Below are positions 17,696 through 27,154 of a stretch of DNA of 31,713 nucleotides, in pieces. The DNA lies in contig CAZVZK010000113.1 in the NCBI GenBank assembly GCA_964630925.1, positions 1-31,713 on the forward strand, in the 5' to 3' direction. The stretch comes from RGDT01 sp964630925. GTDB lineage: Bacteria > Planctomycetota > Planctomycetia > Gemmatales > Gemmataceae. The notes beneath the pieces were generated by a model. The model did not search any database and was not told the origin of the DNA. It saw only the letters and a program-made list of their open reading frames with translations. The stretch's first letter is position 1. Every line of letters begins with the position of its first letter. The translations under genes and the position numbers were made by a program.

Positions 17696-20600
17696 ATGGT
17701 ACGCGAATGGCTGTCCTGGCTCCGACCCACGCGCCCGATCGTGAAGGCGGCGCGATTGGCCGCGTGCCGCCCGCGTCTGGAGGAGCTGGAGGGGCGCGAC
17801 CTGCTCAGCGTGTCGCCGTTGTTCGACAACGCCGTACCGCTGCCGCCAGGCACGGTCCAGGCCGGCGTCCTCTCTTCGTCCCCGCAATACTTCGCCGTCA
17901 CCGCCTCCGGGTCGGGCCGTCTCCGCGCCGAGCTGACGCCGGCCTCTGGCACGGCGCGTCTGTCGCTGCTGTCCTCGGACGGACGCATCCTGGTGCAGAG
18001 CGACGGGCAGGTGGATTCGCCCGATGGCCTGATCGACGTTCACCTCGCGGCGGGGGCGACGTACTACGTCGGCGTCCAGGGCCTCGGCGGCGCGTCCGCG
18101 GCCTTCACCCTGACCGCCGACTTCGCCGCCGCCACCCTCCCGTCCGAGCCGCTCCCCACCGGCAATCAGCCGTGGAGCAGCGCTACCGGGGACTTCGACG
18201 GCGACGGCTCGCTCGACTTCGCCGTGGCCAATTACGGCTCGGATGATGTCTCCGTCTACCTCGGCCTCGGTGACGGCACCTTCGCACCCGAGCGCCGCTT
18301 CGCCGGCGGCTCCGGATCCAACGGCATCATCGCCGCCGACCTCGACGGCGACGGCCACCTCGACCTCGCCACCGCCGACATGTTCGGGGGCACCGTCTCC
18401 GTCCTGCTCGGCGACGGCGCCGGATCATTCGCCGCCCCCCTGGCCTTCGCCGCCGGGGTTTCTCCCGCCCAGCTCACCGCCGGCGACTTCGACGGCGACG
18501 GCCATCTGGACCTCGCTGCCGCCGACCACGGCTCCGACGCGGTGGCCGTCCTCCTCGGGCACGGTGACGGCACCTTCGGGGCGTTCACGGCCTCCGCCGT
18601 CGGCGCCACGCCTTACTTCGTCGCCGCCGGCGACCTCAACGGCGACGGCCGGCTCGACCTCGTGTCCGCCGACTACGGCTCGAACGAGGTGTCGGTCCTG
18701 CTCGGGCACGGCGACGGCACATTCGGCCCGCGCACGGCGTTCGCCACGGGGGGCCAGCCCTACGTCGTCGCCCTGCGCGACCTCGACGGCGACGGCGTCC
18801 TCGACATCGCCACGGCCAACTTCGAGTCCTGCGACGTGTCGGTCCTGCTCGGCATGGGTGACGGCACCTTCGGCGCGGAGGCGCGACTGGCCGCCGGCGC
18901 CGGGGCGTCGGACGTCGAGGTGGCGGACCTGAACGGGGACGGCATCCTCGACCTGGCGACGGCCAACCTGGGCGACGGCACCCTGTCGGTGCTCCTCGGC
19001 GCCGGCGCGGGCCAGTTCGAGGCCGCACGCCAGCTCGCCGCCGGCTCGTCGCCGTCGTCCCTGCTGGCCGATGACTTCGACGGCGACGGCCATGTGGACC
19101 TGCTGTTCACTGACCTCACGCCCAACAGGGCCGGGGTGGCCCTGGGGCGCGGCGACGGCACCTTCCACCTGGGCGCGCGACAGTCGCCGCGCGTGCAGGT
19201 GGTTGACGTGACGGCGGCCGACTTCAACGGCGACGGGGTCATCGACCTCGTCACGGCCGACTACTCGACCAACGGAGTATCGGTCCTCCTCGGGCGGCGC
19301 GACGGGACGTTCCGCGACGGCGGCCGCTTCACCGCCGGGTCCGATCCGAACGCCGTCGCGGCCGGCGACCTGAACGGCGACGGCATCGCCGACATCCTGA
19401 CCGCCAACTTCAGCACCTACGACGTGTCGGTCCTCCTTGGCAACGGCGACGGCACGTTCTCCGCGCCCGCCTTCTTCGCCGCCGCCCCGACCCCCCTCTC
19501 CGTGATCCTGACCGACCTCGACGGCGACGGCCGCCTCGACGCGGCCGTGACGGGCGGCGCCGAGGTGGCGATCCTGTTCGGAGACGGCACGGGCGGCTTC
19601 TCGGCGCCCGCCCACCTCGCCGTCGGCGACGGCGCCTGGCGTGTGGTGGCGGCCGACCTCGACGACGATGGCGACCTCGACCTCGCCACGTCCGACACCG
19701 GCGCCGGCACTGTCTCCGTGCTGCTCAACGCCGGCGGGCGCCTGTTCGCCGCGCCGATCACGCTCGCCGCCGGGGATTCCCCCGTCGGCCTCGCCGCCGC
19801 CGACTTCGACGGCGACGGCAAGATGGACCTCGCAACCGGCAACACCGGCGACGGCACGGTGTCGATCTTCCTGGGCATCGGGGCAGGCGCTTTCGCCCCG
19901 GCGGCCACACTCCCCGTCGGTCAGGACGGCTTCGCCCTGCTGGCGGGCGACCTCGACGGCGACGGTGACGCCGACCTGGCGGTGATGGGCCGCGACGGCG
20001 ACGCCGTGGCCATCCTGCTGGCCCGAGGGGACGGCTCGTTCCTCCCCGGTGGCATGGCCGTGGGTGCCGTGCCCTACGCCCTCGTCGGGGCCGACCTGAA
20101 CAACGATGGCCGGCCCGACCTCGTGACGGCCAACTCGGAATCGGGGGACGTGTCGGCCCTGCTCGGCGTGGGGGGTGGGGCGTTCGTCGCCGCCGCCGGC
20201 ACGCCCGTCGGCACCGGCCCCTCGGCCATCGCCGGCGGCGACTTCAACAACGACGGCCGCCTCGACGCGGTCACGGCCGGCCCCGCCGGCGTCTCCGTGT
20301 CCCTCAGCGCCGCGGACGGCAGTTTGCAGAACCTCGTCATCGTCTCGCCCGACGGCGCCCTCGCCGTGGTGTGCGGCGACTTCAACAACGACGGCCGCGA
20401 CGACCTCGCCTTCGCCTCGCCCGACGCAGGCACCGTCTCCATCCTCCTGGGCATCGGCGGCGGCACCTTCGGTCCGGCGACGACTTTCAACGCCGGCATG
20501 CGTCCGGCGGCCCTCCTGAGCGAGGACTTCGACGGCGACGGGGTGCTCGACCTGTGCGTCGCCGGCCAGGACGGCCTCGTGTCGTTCTTGGTGGGGGTGG

Positions 20601-23600
20601 GCGACGGCACGTTCTCCGCCGGCCAGCAGCTCCTCACGCTGCCGGGCCCGGCGGCCCTGGCGGCCGGCGACTTCGACGGCGACGGCCGCCTCGATGTGGC
20701 CGTCGCCTGCGACCTCTCTCACTCGCTCACCGTCCTCCGCGGCGCCGGTGACGGGACGTTCTCTGGCGCCACGTTCGCGCTGGGCTTCGCCCCCGTGGCC
20801 CTGGCGGCCGGCGACTTCGACGGTGATGGGCTGCTCGACCTCGCGGCGGCGGACAAGGGTGGGGGCGCCGTCCGCATCCTGCTCGGGCACGGGGACGCCA
20901 CCTTCGCGGCGCCGTCCTCGTTCGCGCCGGGCGGGGCGCCGACAGCCCTGGCGGCCGGTGATTTCAACGGCGACGGGCGGCTCGACCTCGCCGCCGGCCT
21001 CGCCGGCACGGCCGGCGTGGGCCTGCAGCTGGGCCGGGGTGACGGCGCGTTCGACCTGCGGGCCGCCCTCGCGGGCGGGGAGCACGCGACGGCCCTCCTG
21101 GCGGGCGACTTCAACGACGACGGGCGCCTCGACCTTGCGGCGTCCAACGCGCTGGGCGGGCCGCTGACTGCCGGCCTGGGGTTCGGCGACGGCACCTTCA
21201 CCGAGGCCGGCGCCGCCTTCCCCGCCGCCAGGGCGGTCCCCATCGTCGCCGACTTCAACCACGACGGGGTGGCGGACGTGGCCGTCGTCCGCGAGGACGG
21301 CAAGATCCTGTTCCGCGCCGGGCGGCCCGGCGAGGCCGGCGCCTTCGACGCCCCCGTGGTGCTGAACCCCGAGGAGGAGTGGGACGCCCGCGAGATCACC
21401 GTCGGCTCGGCGGGTGGCCTCACGCTCCTCCTGGCGGTGAGCGCCCGCACGGGCACCTTCGCCTTCTACGCCCACCTGGGCGGGCAATTCCTCCGCGTGG
21501 CACACACCGTGGTCGAGGGGGCGGTCGGGGCCAACCTCCTGACGGGCGACGTGAACGGCGACGGGCGCGACGACCTCATCTTCAGCGTCGCCGACACCGG
21601 CAGGGTGGAGGTGTACCTCCAGAAGACCGTCGAGGACTTCACCGACCGCAGCCCGGATTACATCATGAACGCCGGCGACGTGTCCGACGTCGCCCTGGCC
21701 GACGTGGACGACGACGGGCGGAACGACATCCTGGCGACGCGCCGCGGCGCTGGCACGGTCCACGCCTTCCTCAACGCGCCGTCGGCCCCCTTCGCCACGG
21801 AGGTCGTCTTCCGCACCGGGTCGAGCGTGGTCGAGGTCGGCCCTGGCGGCCTGCACTCGCCCGACGCGCCGACGGCACTGGCGTTCGGGCGGTTCGACGG
21901 CGACGCCATCGCCGACTTCGCGGTCCTCAACGCCGGCGCACACCGGCTCGACATCCTCTCCGGCACCGGGCAGGGCGGCGTCTACAACCCCTCGACGGCC
22001 CTGTCGCTGCCGACCGGCATCAACCCCGTGGGGGTGTCGGCGGCGGACTTCAACGGCGACGGGCACGCCGACCTCGCGGTCCTGAACGCAGGCAGCGCCG
22101 ACATCTCCGTCTTCCTGGCCGACGGCCAGGGCGGGTTCATCGCGCGGCCACGGCTCGACGCGGGCAACGCCCCCACCGGGCTGACGGCGGCGGACATCGA
22201 CGGCGACGGGCGGATCGACCTGCTGGCGGGCAACGCCCAGGGCGACGTGCTGACGCTGCTGGGCAACGGCGACGGCTCGTTCCGCCCGTACCGCCGCCTC
22301 GAGCGCGGCATGGAGCTGGCGGTGATGGGCGATTCGTTCGCCTTCGCGGACCGATCGCTGGACAGCGTGTCAGTGACCTCGGGCGCCGGGGAGACACTTT
22401 CTCAGGGCCGCGAGGACGGCGTGCTGTCGCCCGGCGGCGTCGAGCAGGCCGACCTGAACGGTGACGGCCACGCCGACCTGATCGTGGCGAACGGCGGCGG
22501 CAACGAGGTGCTGGTGTACCTCGGCCAGGGTGGGGGGCGCTTCGCGGCGGCGCGGCGCTATTTCGCCGGCACCGACCCCGCCGGCGTTACCGTCGCCGAC
22601 CTCAACGGCGACCGCATCCTGGACCTGGCCGTGGCCAACCGCGGCTCGAACGACGTGACGCTGCTCCTGGGCCACGGCTCGGGCGGCTCGTGGGGCCTGA
22701 CGACAGGGGCGCGTCTGCGGGCCGGTGCCGGGGCGGCGGCGACGGCGGCCGGCGACGTGAACGGCGACGGCGTCGTGGACCTGCTGGTGGCCAACGCCGA
22801 GGCCAACACCGTCCACCTGCTCGCGGGCCTGGGTCGCGGGTTCTTCGATGACAAGCACCCGGTGGTCTTCCAGACGGGCCTGCGTCCGACGCAGGTGTTC
22901 GTGGGCCTGTTCGACGCGCGGGCGGGGATCGACATCGTGACGGTGGACGCCGGCGCGGGCGCGCTGACCCTCTTCTCCGGCCTGGGTGCGGGGACGCGGC
23001 TCGACGTGGGCGGGGACGCCGTGGCGGCGGTCGAGGGCGACTTCGACGTGGACGGCCTGGGTGACCTTGTGGTGGCGGGGCGCGGCGGCCTGGTGTCGCT
23101 GCTGCTGGGCGGGGCGGACGGGCCGGCGCTCGCCGCGAGCGCCTCCCTGCCGGGGCTGGCGGACCTGTCGGATCTGGCGCTAGGATCGGCGGGCGCGGGG
23201 CGGGTGGTGGTGTATGCCGCCGCCGAGGGGGCCCAGGAGGCGATCCCCGTCTCCTTTGTCCTCGACGCCGGCCCGGCGGCGCCAGCCCCCGACACCCCGG
23301 GCGGCGACGTGGCGGGCGTGACCGAGTACACGTCCGCCGCCGGGGCCGAGGGGCTGGAGGTGGTGGCCACGCTGGCCTTCGGGGGCGTCGAGCCTTCGGC
23401 CCCGGCCGGCGGTGCGGAGGACGCGCCGGTGGTGCCCGCGGTTTACGTGTCGGCTGGCGGCGATGAGGAGGCGGAGGCGGGGCCGATGCCGGCGGCCGCG
23501 GGCGAGAGGCCGGGCGTCCCGGAGGCGGAGCGCGGCGCGATGCTGCCGGCGCCTGTCCTGGCGGGGGACGCGGCGGGGGCGCCGGCGTACGAGCCGCCGT

Positions 23601-23872
23601 CCGTGTCGCCGCTGGATGCGTTCGAGGCCGACGGGGCGGCGCCGCGGCGGCGCGGGGCGGCCCCGGCCGCGCCCCTCCCGCCGGCAGAAGAGGACGAGGG
23701 CTGGATGCCGGAGGACGGGATGCCGGAGGAGGGGATGCCGGCGGATGTGGACGCGGGGCAATACCGCCTCTCGTCGGTGGCGATCACGCTCCTGGCTGCC
23801 TTCCTAGCCGGGGAGCGGGCCGGCGAGAAGGCGCGACACAAGGCTCAGGGAGGGAAGGCGCACCATGGCTGA
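17696..23872 (+). CDS. Giant FG-GAP/VCBS repeat protein with planctomycete N-terminal motif
   Basis: 2058-residue exported protein. Near the N-terminus RPRLEELEGRDLLS matches the planctomycete extracellular-protein motif (Planc_extracel type, LExLExRxLLS). A beta-rich domain of about 100 residues follows, with LSLLSSDGR and YYVGVQGLGG resembling a PPC-type domain. Then come about 31 recognisable FG-GAP repeats, plus three degenerate ones, from about residue 160 to 1810, most with a DxDGDGxxDL calcium-binding loop and a closing LLGxGDGTF. Repeats of this kind fold as seven-bladed propellers as in integrin alpha heads, so four to five propellers are plausible. The C-terminus is an Ala/Pro/Glu-rich linker, three MPxxG pentads, a hydrophobic stretch (SSVAITLLAAFLAG) and a basic tail. 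The ATG at 17696 follows a GAAGGAAG-type site. The likely role is surface binding or adhesion, by inference. The stop overlaps the next gene by eight bases. Confidence 0.93.
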   Translation: MVREWLSWLRPTRPIVKAARLAACRPRLEELEGRDLLSVSPLFDNAVPLPPGTVQAGVLSSSPQYFAVTASGSGRLRAELTPASGTARLSLLSSDGRILVQSDGQVDSPDGLIDVHLAAGATYYVGVQGLGGASAAFTLTADFAAATLPSEPLPTGNQPWSSATGDFDGDGSLDFAVANYGSDDVSVYLGLGDGTFAPERRFAGGSGSNGIIAADLDGDGHLDLATADMFGGTVSVLLGDGAGSFAAPLAFAAGVSPAQLTAGDFDGDGHLDLAAADHGSDAVAVLLGHGDGTFGAFTASAVGATPYFVAAGDLNGDGRLDLVSADYGSNEVSVLLGHGDGTFGPRTAFATGGQPYVVALRDLDGDGVLDIATANFESCDVSVLLGMGDGTFGAEARLAAGAGASDVEVADLNGDGILDLATANLGDGTLSVLLGAGAGQFEAARQLAAGSSPSSLLADDFDGDGHVDLLFTDLTPNRAGVALGRGDGTFHLGARQSPRVQVVDVTAADFNGDGVIDLVTADYSTNGVSVLLGRRDGTFRDGGRFTAGSDPNAVAAGDLNGDGIADILTANFSTYDVSVLLGNGDGTFSAPAFFAAAPTPLSVILTDLDGDGRLDAAVTGGAEVAILFGDGTGGFSAPAHLAVGDGAWRVVAADLDDDGDLDLATSDTGAGTVSVLLNAGGRLFAAPITLAAGDSPVGLAAADFDGDGKMDLATGNTGDGTVSIFLGIGAGAFAPAATLPVGQDGFALLAGDLDGDGDADLAVMGRDGDAVAILLARGDGSFLPGGMAVGAVPYALVGADLNNDGRPDLVTANSESGDVSALLGVGGGAFVAAAGTPVGTGPSAIAGGDFNNDGRLDAVTAGPAGVSVSLSAADGSLQNLVIVSPDGALAVVCGDFNNDGRDDLAFASPDAGTVSILLGIGGGTFGPATTFNAGMRPAALLSEDFDGDGVLDLCVAGQDGLVSFLVGVGDGTFSAGQQLLTLPGPAALAAGDFDGDGRLDVAVACDLSHSLTVLRGAGDGTFSGATFALGFAPVALAAGDFDGDGLLDLAAADKGGGAVRILLGHGDATFAAPSSFAPGGAPTALAAGDFNGDGRLDLAAGLAGTAGVGLQLGRGDGAFDLRAALAGGEHATALLAGDFNDDGRLDLAASNALGGPLTAGLGFGDGTFTEAGAAFPAARAVPIVADFNHDGVADVAVVREDGKILFRAGRPGEAGAFDAPVVLNPEEEWDAREITVGSAGGLTLLLAVSARTGTFAFYAHLGGQFLRVAHTVVEGAVGANLLTGDVNGDGRDDLIFSVADTGRVEVYLQKTVEDFTDRSPDYIMNAGDVSDVALADVDDDGRNDILATRRGAGTVHAFLNAPSAPFATEVVFRTGSSVVEVGPGGLHSPDAPTALAFGRFDGDAIADFAVLNAGAHRLDILSGTGQGGVYNPSTALSLPTGINPVGVSAADFNGDGHADLAVLNAGSADISVFLADGQGGFIARPRLDAGNAPTGLTAADIDGDGRIDLLAGNAQGDVLTLLGNGDGSFRPYRRLERGMELAVMGDSFAFADRSLDSVSVTSGAGETLSQGREDGVLSPGGVEQADLNGDGHADLIVANGGGNEVLVYLGQGGGRFAAARRYFAGTDPAGVTVADLNGDRILDLAVANRGSNDVTLLLGHGSGGSWGLTTGARLRAGAGAAATAAGDVNGDGVVDLLVANAEANTVHLLAGLGRGFFDDKHPVVFQTGLRPTQVFVGLFDARAGIDIVTVDAGAGALTLFSGLGAGTRLDVGGDAVAAVEGDFDVDGLGDLVVAGRGGLVSLLLGGADGPALAASASLPGLADLSDLALGSAGAGRVVVYAAAEGAQEAIPVSFVLDAGPAAPAPDTPGGDVAGVTEYTSAAGAEGLEVVATLAFGGVEPSAPAGGAEDAPVVPAVYVSAGGDEEAEAGPMPAAAGERPGVPEAERGAMLPAPVLAGDAAGAPAYEPPSVSPLDAFEADGAAPRRRGAAPAAPLPPAEEDEGWMPEDGMPEEGMPADVDAGQYRLSSVAITLLAAFLAGERAGEKARHKAQGGKAHHG
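18191..23130 (+). repeat. FG-GAP-encoding DNA repeats, mostly 147-bp period
   Basis: The GAC codon that opens each calcium loop recurs at 18191, 18338, 18485, 18632, 18779, 18926, 19073, 19220, 19367, 19514, 19655, 19802 and 19949. Eleven of these twelve steps are exactly 147 bases (49 codons) and one is 141. Later units are less regular. The DNA of the loops is near-identical (GACNTCGACGGCGACGG type), while the rest of the unit diverges. Confidence 0.88.
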
Positions 23873-26471
23873 GACACGAGCGAATGGCGGGCCGATGGCG
23901 GTGCTCGGGGCGGGCGTCACCGTGCTGGCCGCCGCCGCGGGGATGCCGTGGTACGCGCCGGGGCTGGCGGCCTCGTGGGGCGTGCCGGCGGTGGCGCTGG
24001 CCGGTGGGGCGCTGCTGGCGTTGTGCGCGTGGCTGGCGCGGGGCCGGGCGCAGGCGGAGGGGCTCTCGGAGGCGATCTACGGGCGCGGCGGCGAGGCGAT
24101 CTTCGCCATCAACGGCCGCGGCCTGATCAAGTCGATGAGCCCGGCGGCGGAGCGGCTGTTCGGCTACAAGGAGGGGGAGGTGGTGGGCCAGCCGGTGACG
24201 ACACTGCTGGCGGAGCCGCCGACGCCGGACCGGCGCGGCGCGGCGCAGGAGAGCGTGCCGGTGGGGACGGTGCTGGGCCTGGCGGCGGGCGGGCGTGAGA
24301 TGCACGGGCGGCGCAAGGACGGGTCGCTGGTGCCGCTGGAGCTGACGTTCAGCAGCCTGACGGTGGGCGAGGAGACGCTGTGCGTCTCGTTCGCCCGCGA
24401 CATCGGCAAGCGCAAGGCGGCGCAGCGCTACCTGATGGCCCACTACGCGGCGACGTGCATCCTGGCCGAGGCGAGGTCGGAGGCGGAGGCTCTGCCGGCG
24501 ATCCTGTCGTCGATCTGCCAGGCGCTGGAGTGCGAGGCCGGGGCGTTGTGGACGGCCGACGGGGCGTCCGGCGAGCTGAGGTGCGAGTCGCTGCACCAGG
24601 AGGACGACACGGCGGTGCCGGCACGGCTGGGCGAGGGTCTGGTCGCGCGTGTTTGGGCGTCGGGCAAGGCCGGCTGGTGCGAGGACCTGGCGTCCGACCC
24701 GCCGGGCGCGGCCCTGCCCGGGCCGGGCCGCCTGCGTTCCGGCCTCGCCTTCCCGGTGCTGCTGGGCGGGTCGATCTGCAGCGTGGTGAGCTGCTACTCG
24801 CGGCGCACTCAGCGGCGCGACGACAAGCTCCTCGACATCCTGGCGATGCTCGGCAAGCAGGTCGGGCAGTTCATCGGCCGCAAGCGCGACGAGGCGGCGC
24901 TGCACGCGGCCAAGGAGGCGGCGGAGTCGGCCGCCCGCGCCAAGAGCGAGTTCCTGGCGAACATGAGCCACGAGATCCGCACGCCGATGAACGGCATCCT
25001 CGGCATGACCGAGCTGACGCTGGACACGGAGCTGACCCCCGAGCAGCGTGAGACGCTGGGGCTGGTCAAGATGTCGGCGGACTCGCTCCTGCAGGTCATC
25101 AATGACATCCTCGACTTCTCGAAGATCGAGGCCGGCAAGCTCGACCTCGATCCGGCGCCGTTCTCGCCGCAGGAGGCGGTGGGCTGCGTGCTCAAGTCGC
25201 TGGCGCACAAGGCGTATGGCAAGGGGCTGGAGCTGGCGTTCGACGTGCGGCCCGGCGTGCCCGCCGCCGTGGTCGGCGGCGCCGGCCGGCTGCGGCAGGT
25301 GCTGACCAACCTGGTCGGCAACGCGGTGAAGTTCACGGCGTCCGGTGAGGTGGTGGTGAGCGCCGAGCGCGTGCCGTCGGCGGGCGCGGAGGTGCGCCTG
25401 CGGTTCACGGTTCGCGACACGGGCATCGGCATCGCGAAGGACAAGCAGGCGGCGATCTTCGAGGCGTTCACCCAGGCGGACGGCTCGACGACGCGCAAGT
25501 ATGGCGGGACTGGCCTTGGCCTGAGCATCTCGCAGCGCCTGGTTGGCCTCATGGGCGGGCGCATCTGGGTGGAGAGCGAGTCTGGCCGGGGCAGTGCCTT
25601 CCACTTCGAGGTGGCGTTCGCGGCGGCGCCGGCGGACGCCCTTCCGGCACGGCCCGTGGCGGACGTGCGTGGGCTGTCGGTGCTGGCGGTGGACGACAAC
25701 CCGACCAACCTGCGCATCCTGGGCGAGACCCTCCAGTCGTGGGAGGCCAGGCCGGCGTGCGTGGCGTCGGGGGACGCGGCGTTGGCGGAGCTGGAGCGTG
25801 CGGCGGAGGCGTGTGATCCGTACCCGCTGGTGCTGCTGGACGTGGTGATGCCGGGACTGGACGGGTTCGCGGTGGCCGAGCGGATCAAGGGGAGCCCGAG
25901 GCTGGCGGACACGGCGGTGATCATGCTGTCGTCGGGCGACCGGGGTGGCGACGCGGCGCGGTGCCGTTCGCTGGGCGTGGCTCGGTACATGCGCAAGCCC
26001 CTGACGCAGGCCGACCTGTCCGAGGCGATCCGCGGTGTGCTGGGGGCCGCGCCGGCGCGGCGTGCGGCCCCGGCCGCCGGCCTGCCGGCGGACCGGCCGT
26101 TGCGCGTGTTGCTCGCGGAGGACAACAAGGTGAACCAGCTCCTGGCGGTGCGGATGTTGGAGCGCCGGGGGCACGCCGTGGCGGTGGCCGGCAACGGGCG
26201 TGAGGTGCTGGCGGCGCTGGACGGCGGGCCGGTCGATCTGGTGCTGATGGATGTGCAGATGCCGGTGATGGACGGGTTCGCGGCGACGGCGGCCATCCGG
26301 GCGCGGGAGCGGGCGGGTGGGCGGCGAGTGCCGATCATCGCCCTGACGGCCCACGCGATGAAGGGCGACCGCGAACGCTGCATCGACGCCGGGATGGACG
26401 GCTACGTCAGCAAGCCTTTGCACGCCAACGAGCTTTTCGAGGCGATCTCGCAGGCGGTCGGGGCGTGCTGA
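23865..26471 (+). CDS. Hybrid sensor histidine kinase with two receiver domains
   Basis: 868-residue membrane-bound sensor kinase. Order: two N-terminal hydrophobic segments (about residues 12-28 and 34-58), a PAS domain (about 72-185, with AIFAINGRGLIKSMSPAAERLFGY), a GAF-like domain (about 195-335), a HisKA dimerisation helix with the phospho-acceptor His369 in SHEIRTPMNG, a HATPase domain (NLVGNAVKFT, DTGIGI, GGTGLGLSI), receiver 1 with acceptor Asp659 in LLDVVMP, and receiver 2 with Asp796 in LMDVQMP. No Hpt domain is present, so onward transfer needs a separate Hpt protein, or the protein works by itself. Its ATG lies within the end of the FG-GAP gene (eight shared bases) and has a GGGAGGGAAGG site, indicating translational coupling. 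No DNA-binding output domain was found in the protein or next to it. Confidence 0.95.
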   Translation: MAETRANGGPMAVLGAGVTVLAAAAGMPWYAPGLAASWGVPAVALAGGALLALCAWLARGRAQAEGLSEAIYGRGGEAIFAINGRGLIKSMSPAAERLFGYKEGEVVGQPVTTLLAEPPTPDRRGAAQESVPVGTVLGLAAGGREMHGRRKDGSLVPLELTFSSLTVGEETLCVSFARDIGKRKAAQRYLMAHYAATCILAEARSEAEALPAILSSICQALECEAGALWTADGASGELRCESLHQEDDTAVPARLGEGLVARVWASGKAGWCEDLASDPPGAALPGPGRLRSGLAFPVLLGGSICSVVSCYSRRTQRRDDKLLDILAMLGKQVGQFIGRKRDEAALHAAKEAAESAARAKSEFLANMSHEIRTPMNGILGMTELTLDTELTPEQRETLGLVKMSADSLLQVINDILDFSKIEAGKLDLDPAPFSPQEAVGCVLKSLAHKAYGKGLELAFDVRPGVPAAVVGGAGRLRQVLTNLVGNAVKFTASGEVVVSAERVPSAGAEVRLRFTVRDTGIGIAKDKQAAIFEAFTQADGSTTRKYGGTGLGLSISQRLVGLMGGRIWVESESGRGSAFHFEVAFAAAPADALPARPVADVRGLSVLAVDDNPTNLRILGETLQSWEARPACVASGDAALAELERAAEACDPYPLVLLDVVMPGLDGFAVAERIKGSPRLADTAVIMLSSGDRGGDAARCRSLGVARYMRKPLTQADLSEAIRGVLGAAPARRAAPAAGLPADRPLRVLLAEDNKVNQLLAVRMLERRGHAVAVAGNGREVLAALDGGPVDLVLMDVQMPVMDGFAATAAIRARERAGGRRVPIIALTAHAMKGDRERCIDAGMDGYVSKPLHANELFEAISQAVGAC

Positions 26472-26534
26472 CCCGGTGAGAAGCCGGCTGCCGGGGCATG
26501 GGAAGGGCGGTGGCACGCCCGCGGGCCCGATTGT

Positions 26535-26554
26535 CGGGATCCACGGGCATCCCG
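26535..26554 (+). terminator. Short hairpin after the hybrid kinase gene
   Basis: CGGGAT pairs with ATCCCG across an eight-base loop, 64 bases after the stop. There is no T-run, so a role in ending the long plus-strand transcript is only a suggestion. Confidence 0.25.
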
Positions 26555-26667
26555 CCGCGCCCCGTGACGGCATGATGTTTGCACGTTGAAAACTATCGAT
26601 CCGAAGCAGAGGAGCTGACGGCCTGCGAGGGCCGCGGATCGAGGTTATCAACTTTCAGGAGGACGGT

Positions 26668-27114
26668 ATGATGGCGCGACTGATGCTCGTGGCGGTGGGG
26701 CTGCTGGCGGTGGGCTCGGTGGGCGTGACGGCCCGCGAGGAGGCGAAGGCCGGCGACACGTCGAAGATGGTCGGCACCTGGACGGTGACGGCGTGCGAGA
26801 AGGAGGGGAAGAAGGAGACGGCGGCGGACATCAAGGACAAGAAGGTCAAGATCACGCGCGACACGATCACCTGCACGGACGGCTCGGGCAAGACGGAGAT
26901 GGCCTGCACGTACACGGTGGACGACTCGGCCAAGCCGTGGGCGATCACCATGAAGTGCACCGAGGGCGAGTTCAAGGACAAGACCATCAAGGGCGTCGTC
27001 AAGCTGGACGGTGACACCCTGCGGATCTGTCACGCGAAACCCGACGCGACGACCCCGACCTCCTTCGAGACGAAGGAGGGCCAGTGCTGCGTGACCCTCG
27101 AGCGCGCCAAGTGA
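26668..27114 (+). CDS. Small exported protein, TIGR03067-like
   Basis: 148-residue protein with a signal peptide (hydrophobic residues 4-20) and a mature domain beginning MVGTWTVTACEKEGKK. The pattern GTW-V, then a long lysine-rich stretch, CTYTVDDSAKPWAITMKC, a KDKTIKGVVKLDGDTLRIC core and PTSFETKEG matches the planctomycete-enriched TIGR03067 domain, whose function is unknown. The relatives I recall have few cysteines; this one has six in the mature part (three C-rich strands and CC near the end), which may form disulfides outside the cytoplasm. An AGGAGG site lies five bases before the ATG at 26668 and eight before a second ATG at 26671, so the true start could be either. It is followed by a strong hairpin, so it may be transcribed alone. 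Confidence 0.88.
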   Translation: MMARLMLVAVGLLAVGSVGVTAREEAKAGDTSKMVGTWTVTACEKEGKKETAADIKDKKVKITRDTITCTDGSGKTEMACTYTVDDSAKPWAITMKCTEGEFKDKTIKGVVKLDGDTLRICHAKPDATTPTSFETKEGQCCVTLERAK

Positions 27115-27154
27115 CCCGCTGACGGGCAAGGGCCGTTCTCGTTGGAGCAGGCGT

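Noticed and set aside
14540..18358. 1272-codon minus-strand ORF
   Set aside because: Antisense shadow of the TPR kinase and the start of the FG-GAP gene; low-complexity composition, while the opposite strand has clear motifs.
18425..22066. 1213-codon minus-strand ORF
   Set aside because: Antisense of the FG-GAP repeats; its Val-Glu-Val periodicity only mirrors the repeat DNA.
18191..23130. CRISPR-like or satellite array
   Set aside because: The repeats are in frame, encode FG-GAP units and diverge between loops; no spacers.
23784..26651. 955-codon minus-strand ORF
   Set aside because: Antisense of the hybrid histidine kinase; His/Arg/Gln-rich nonsense.
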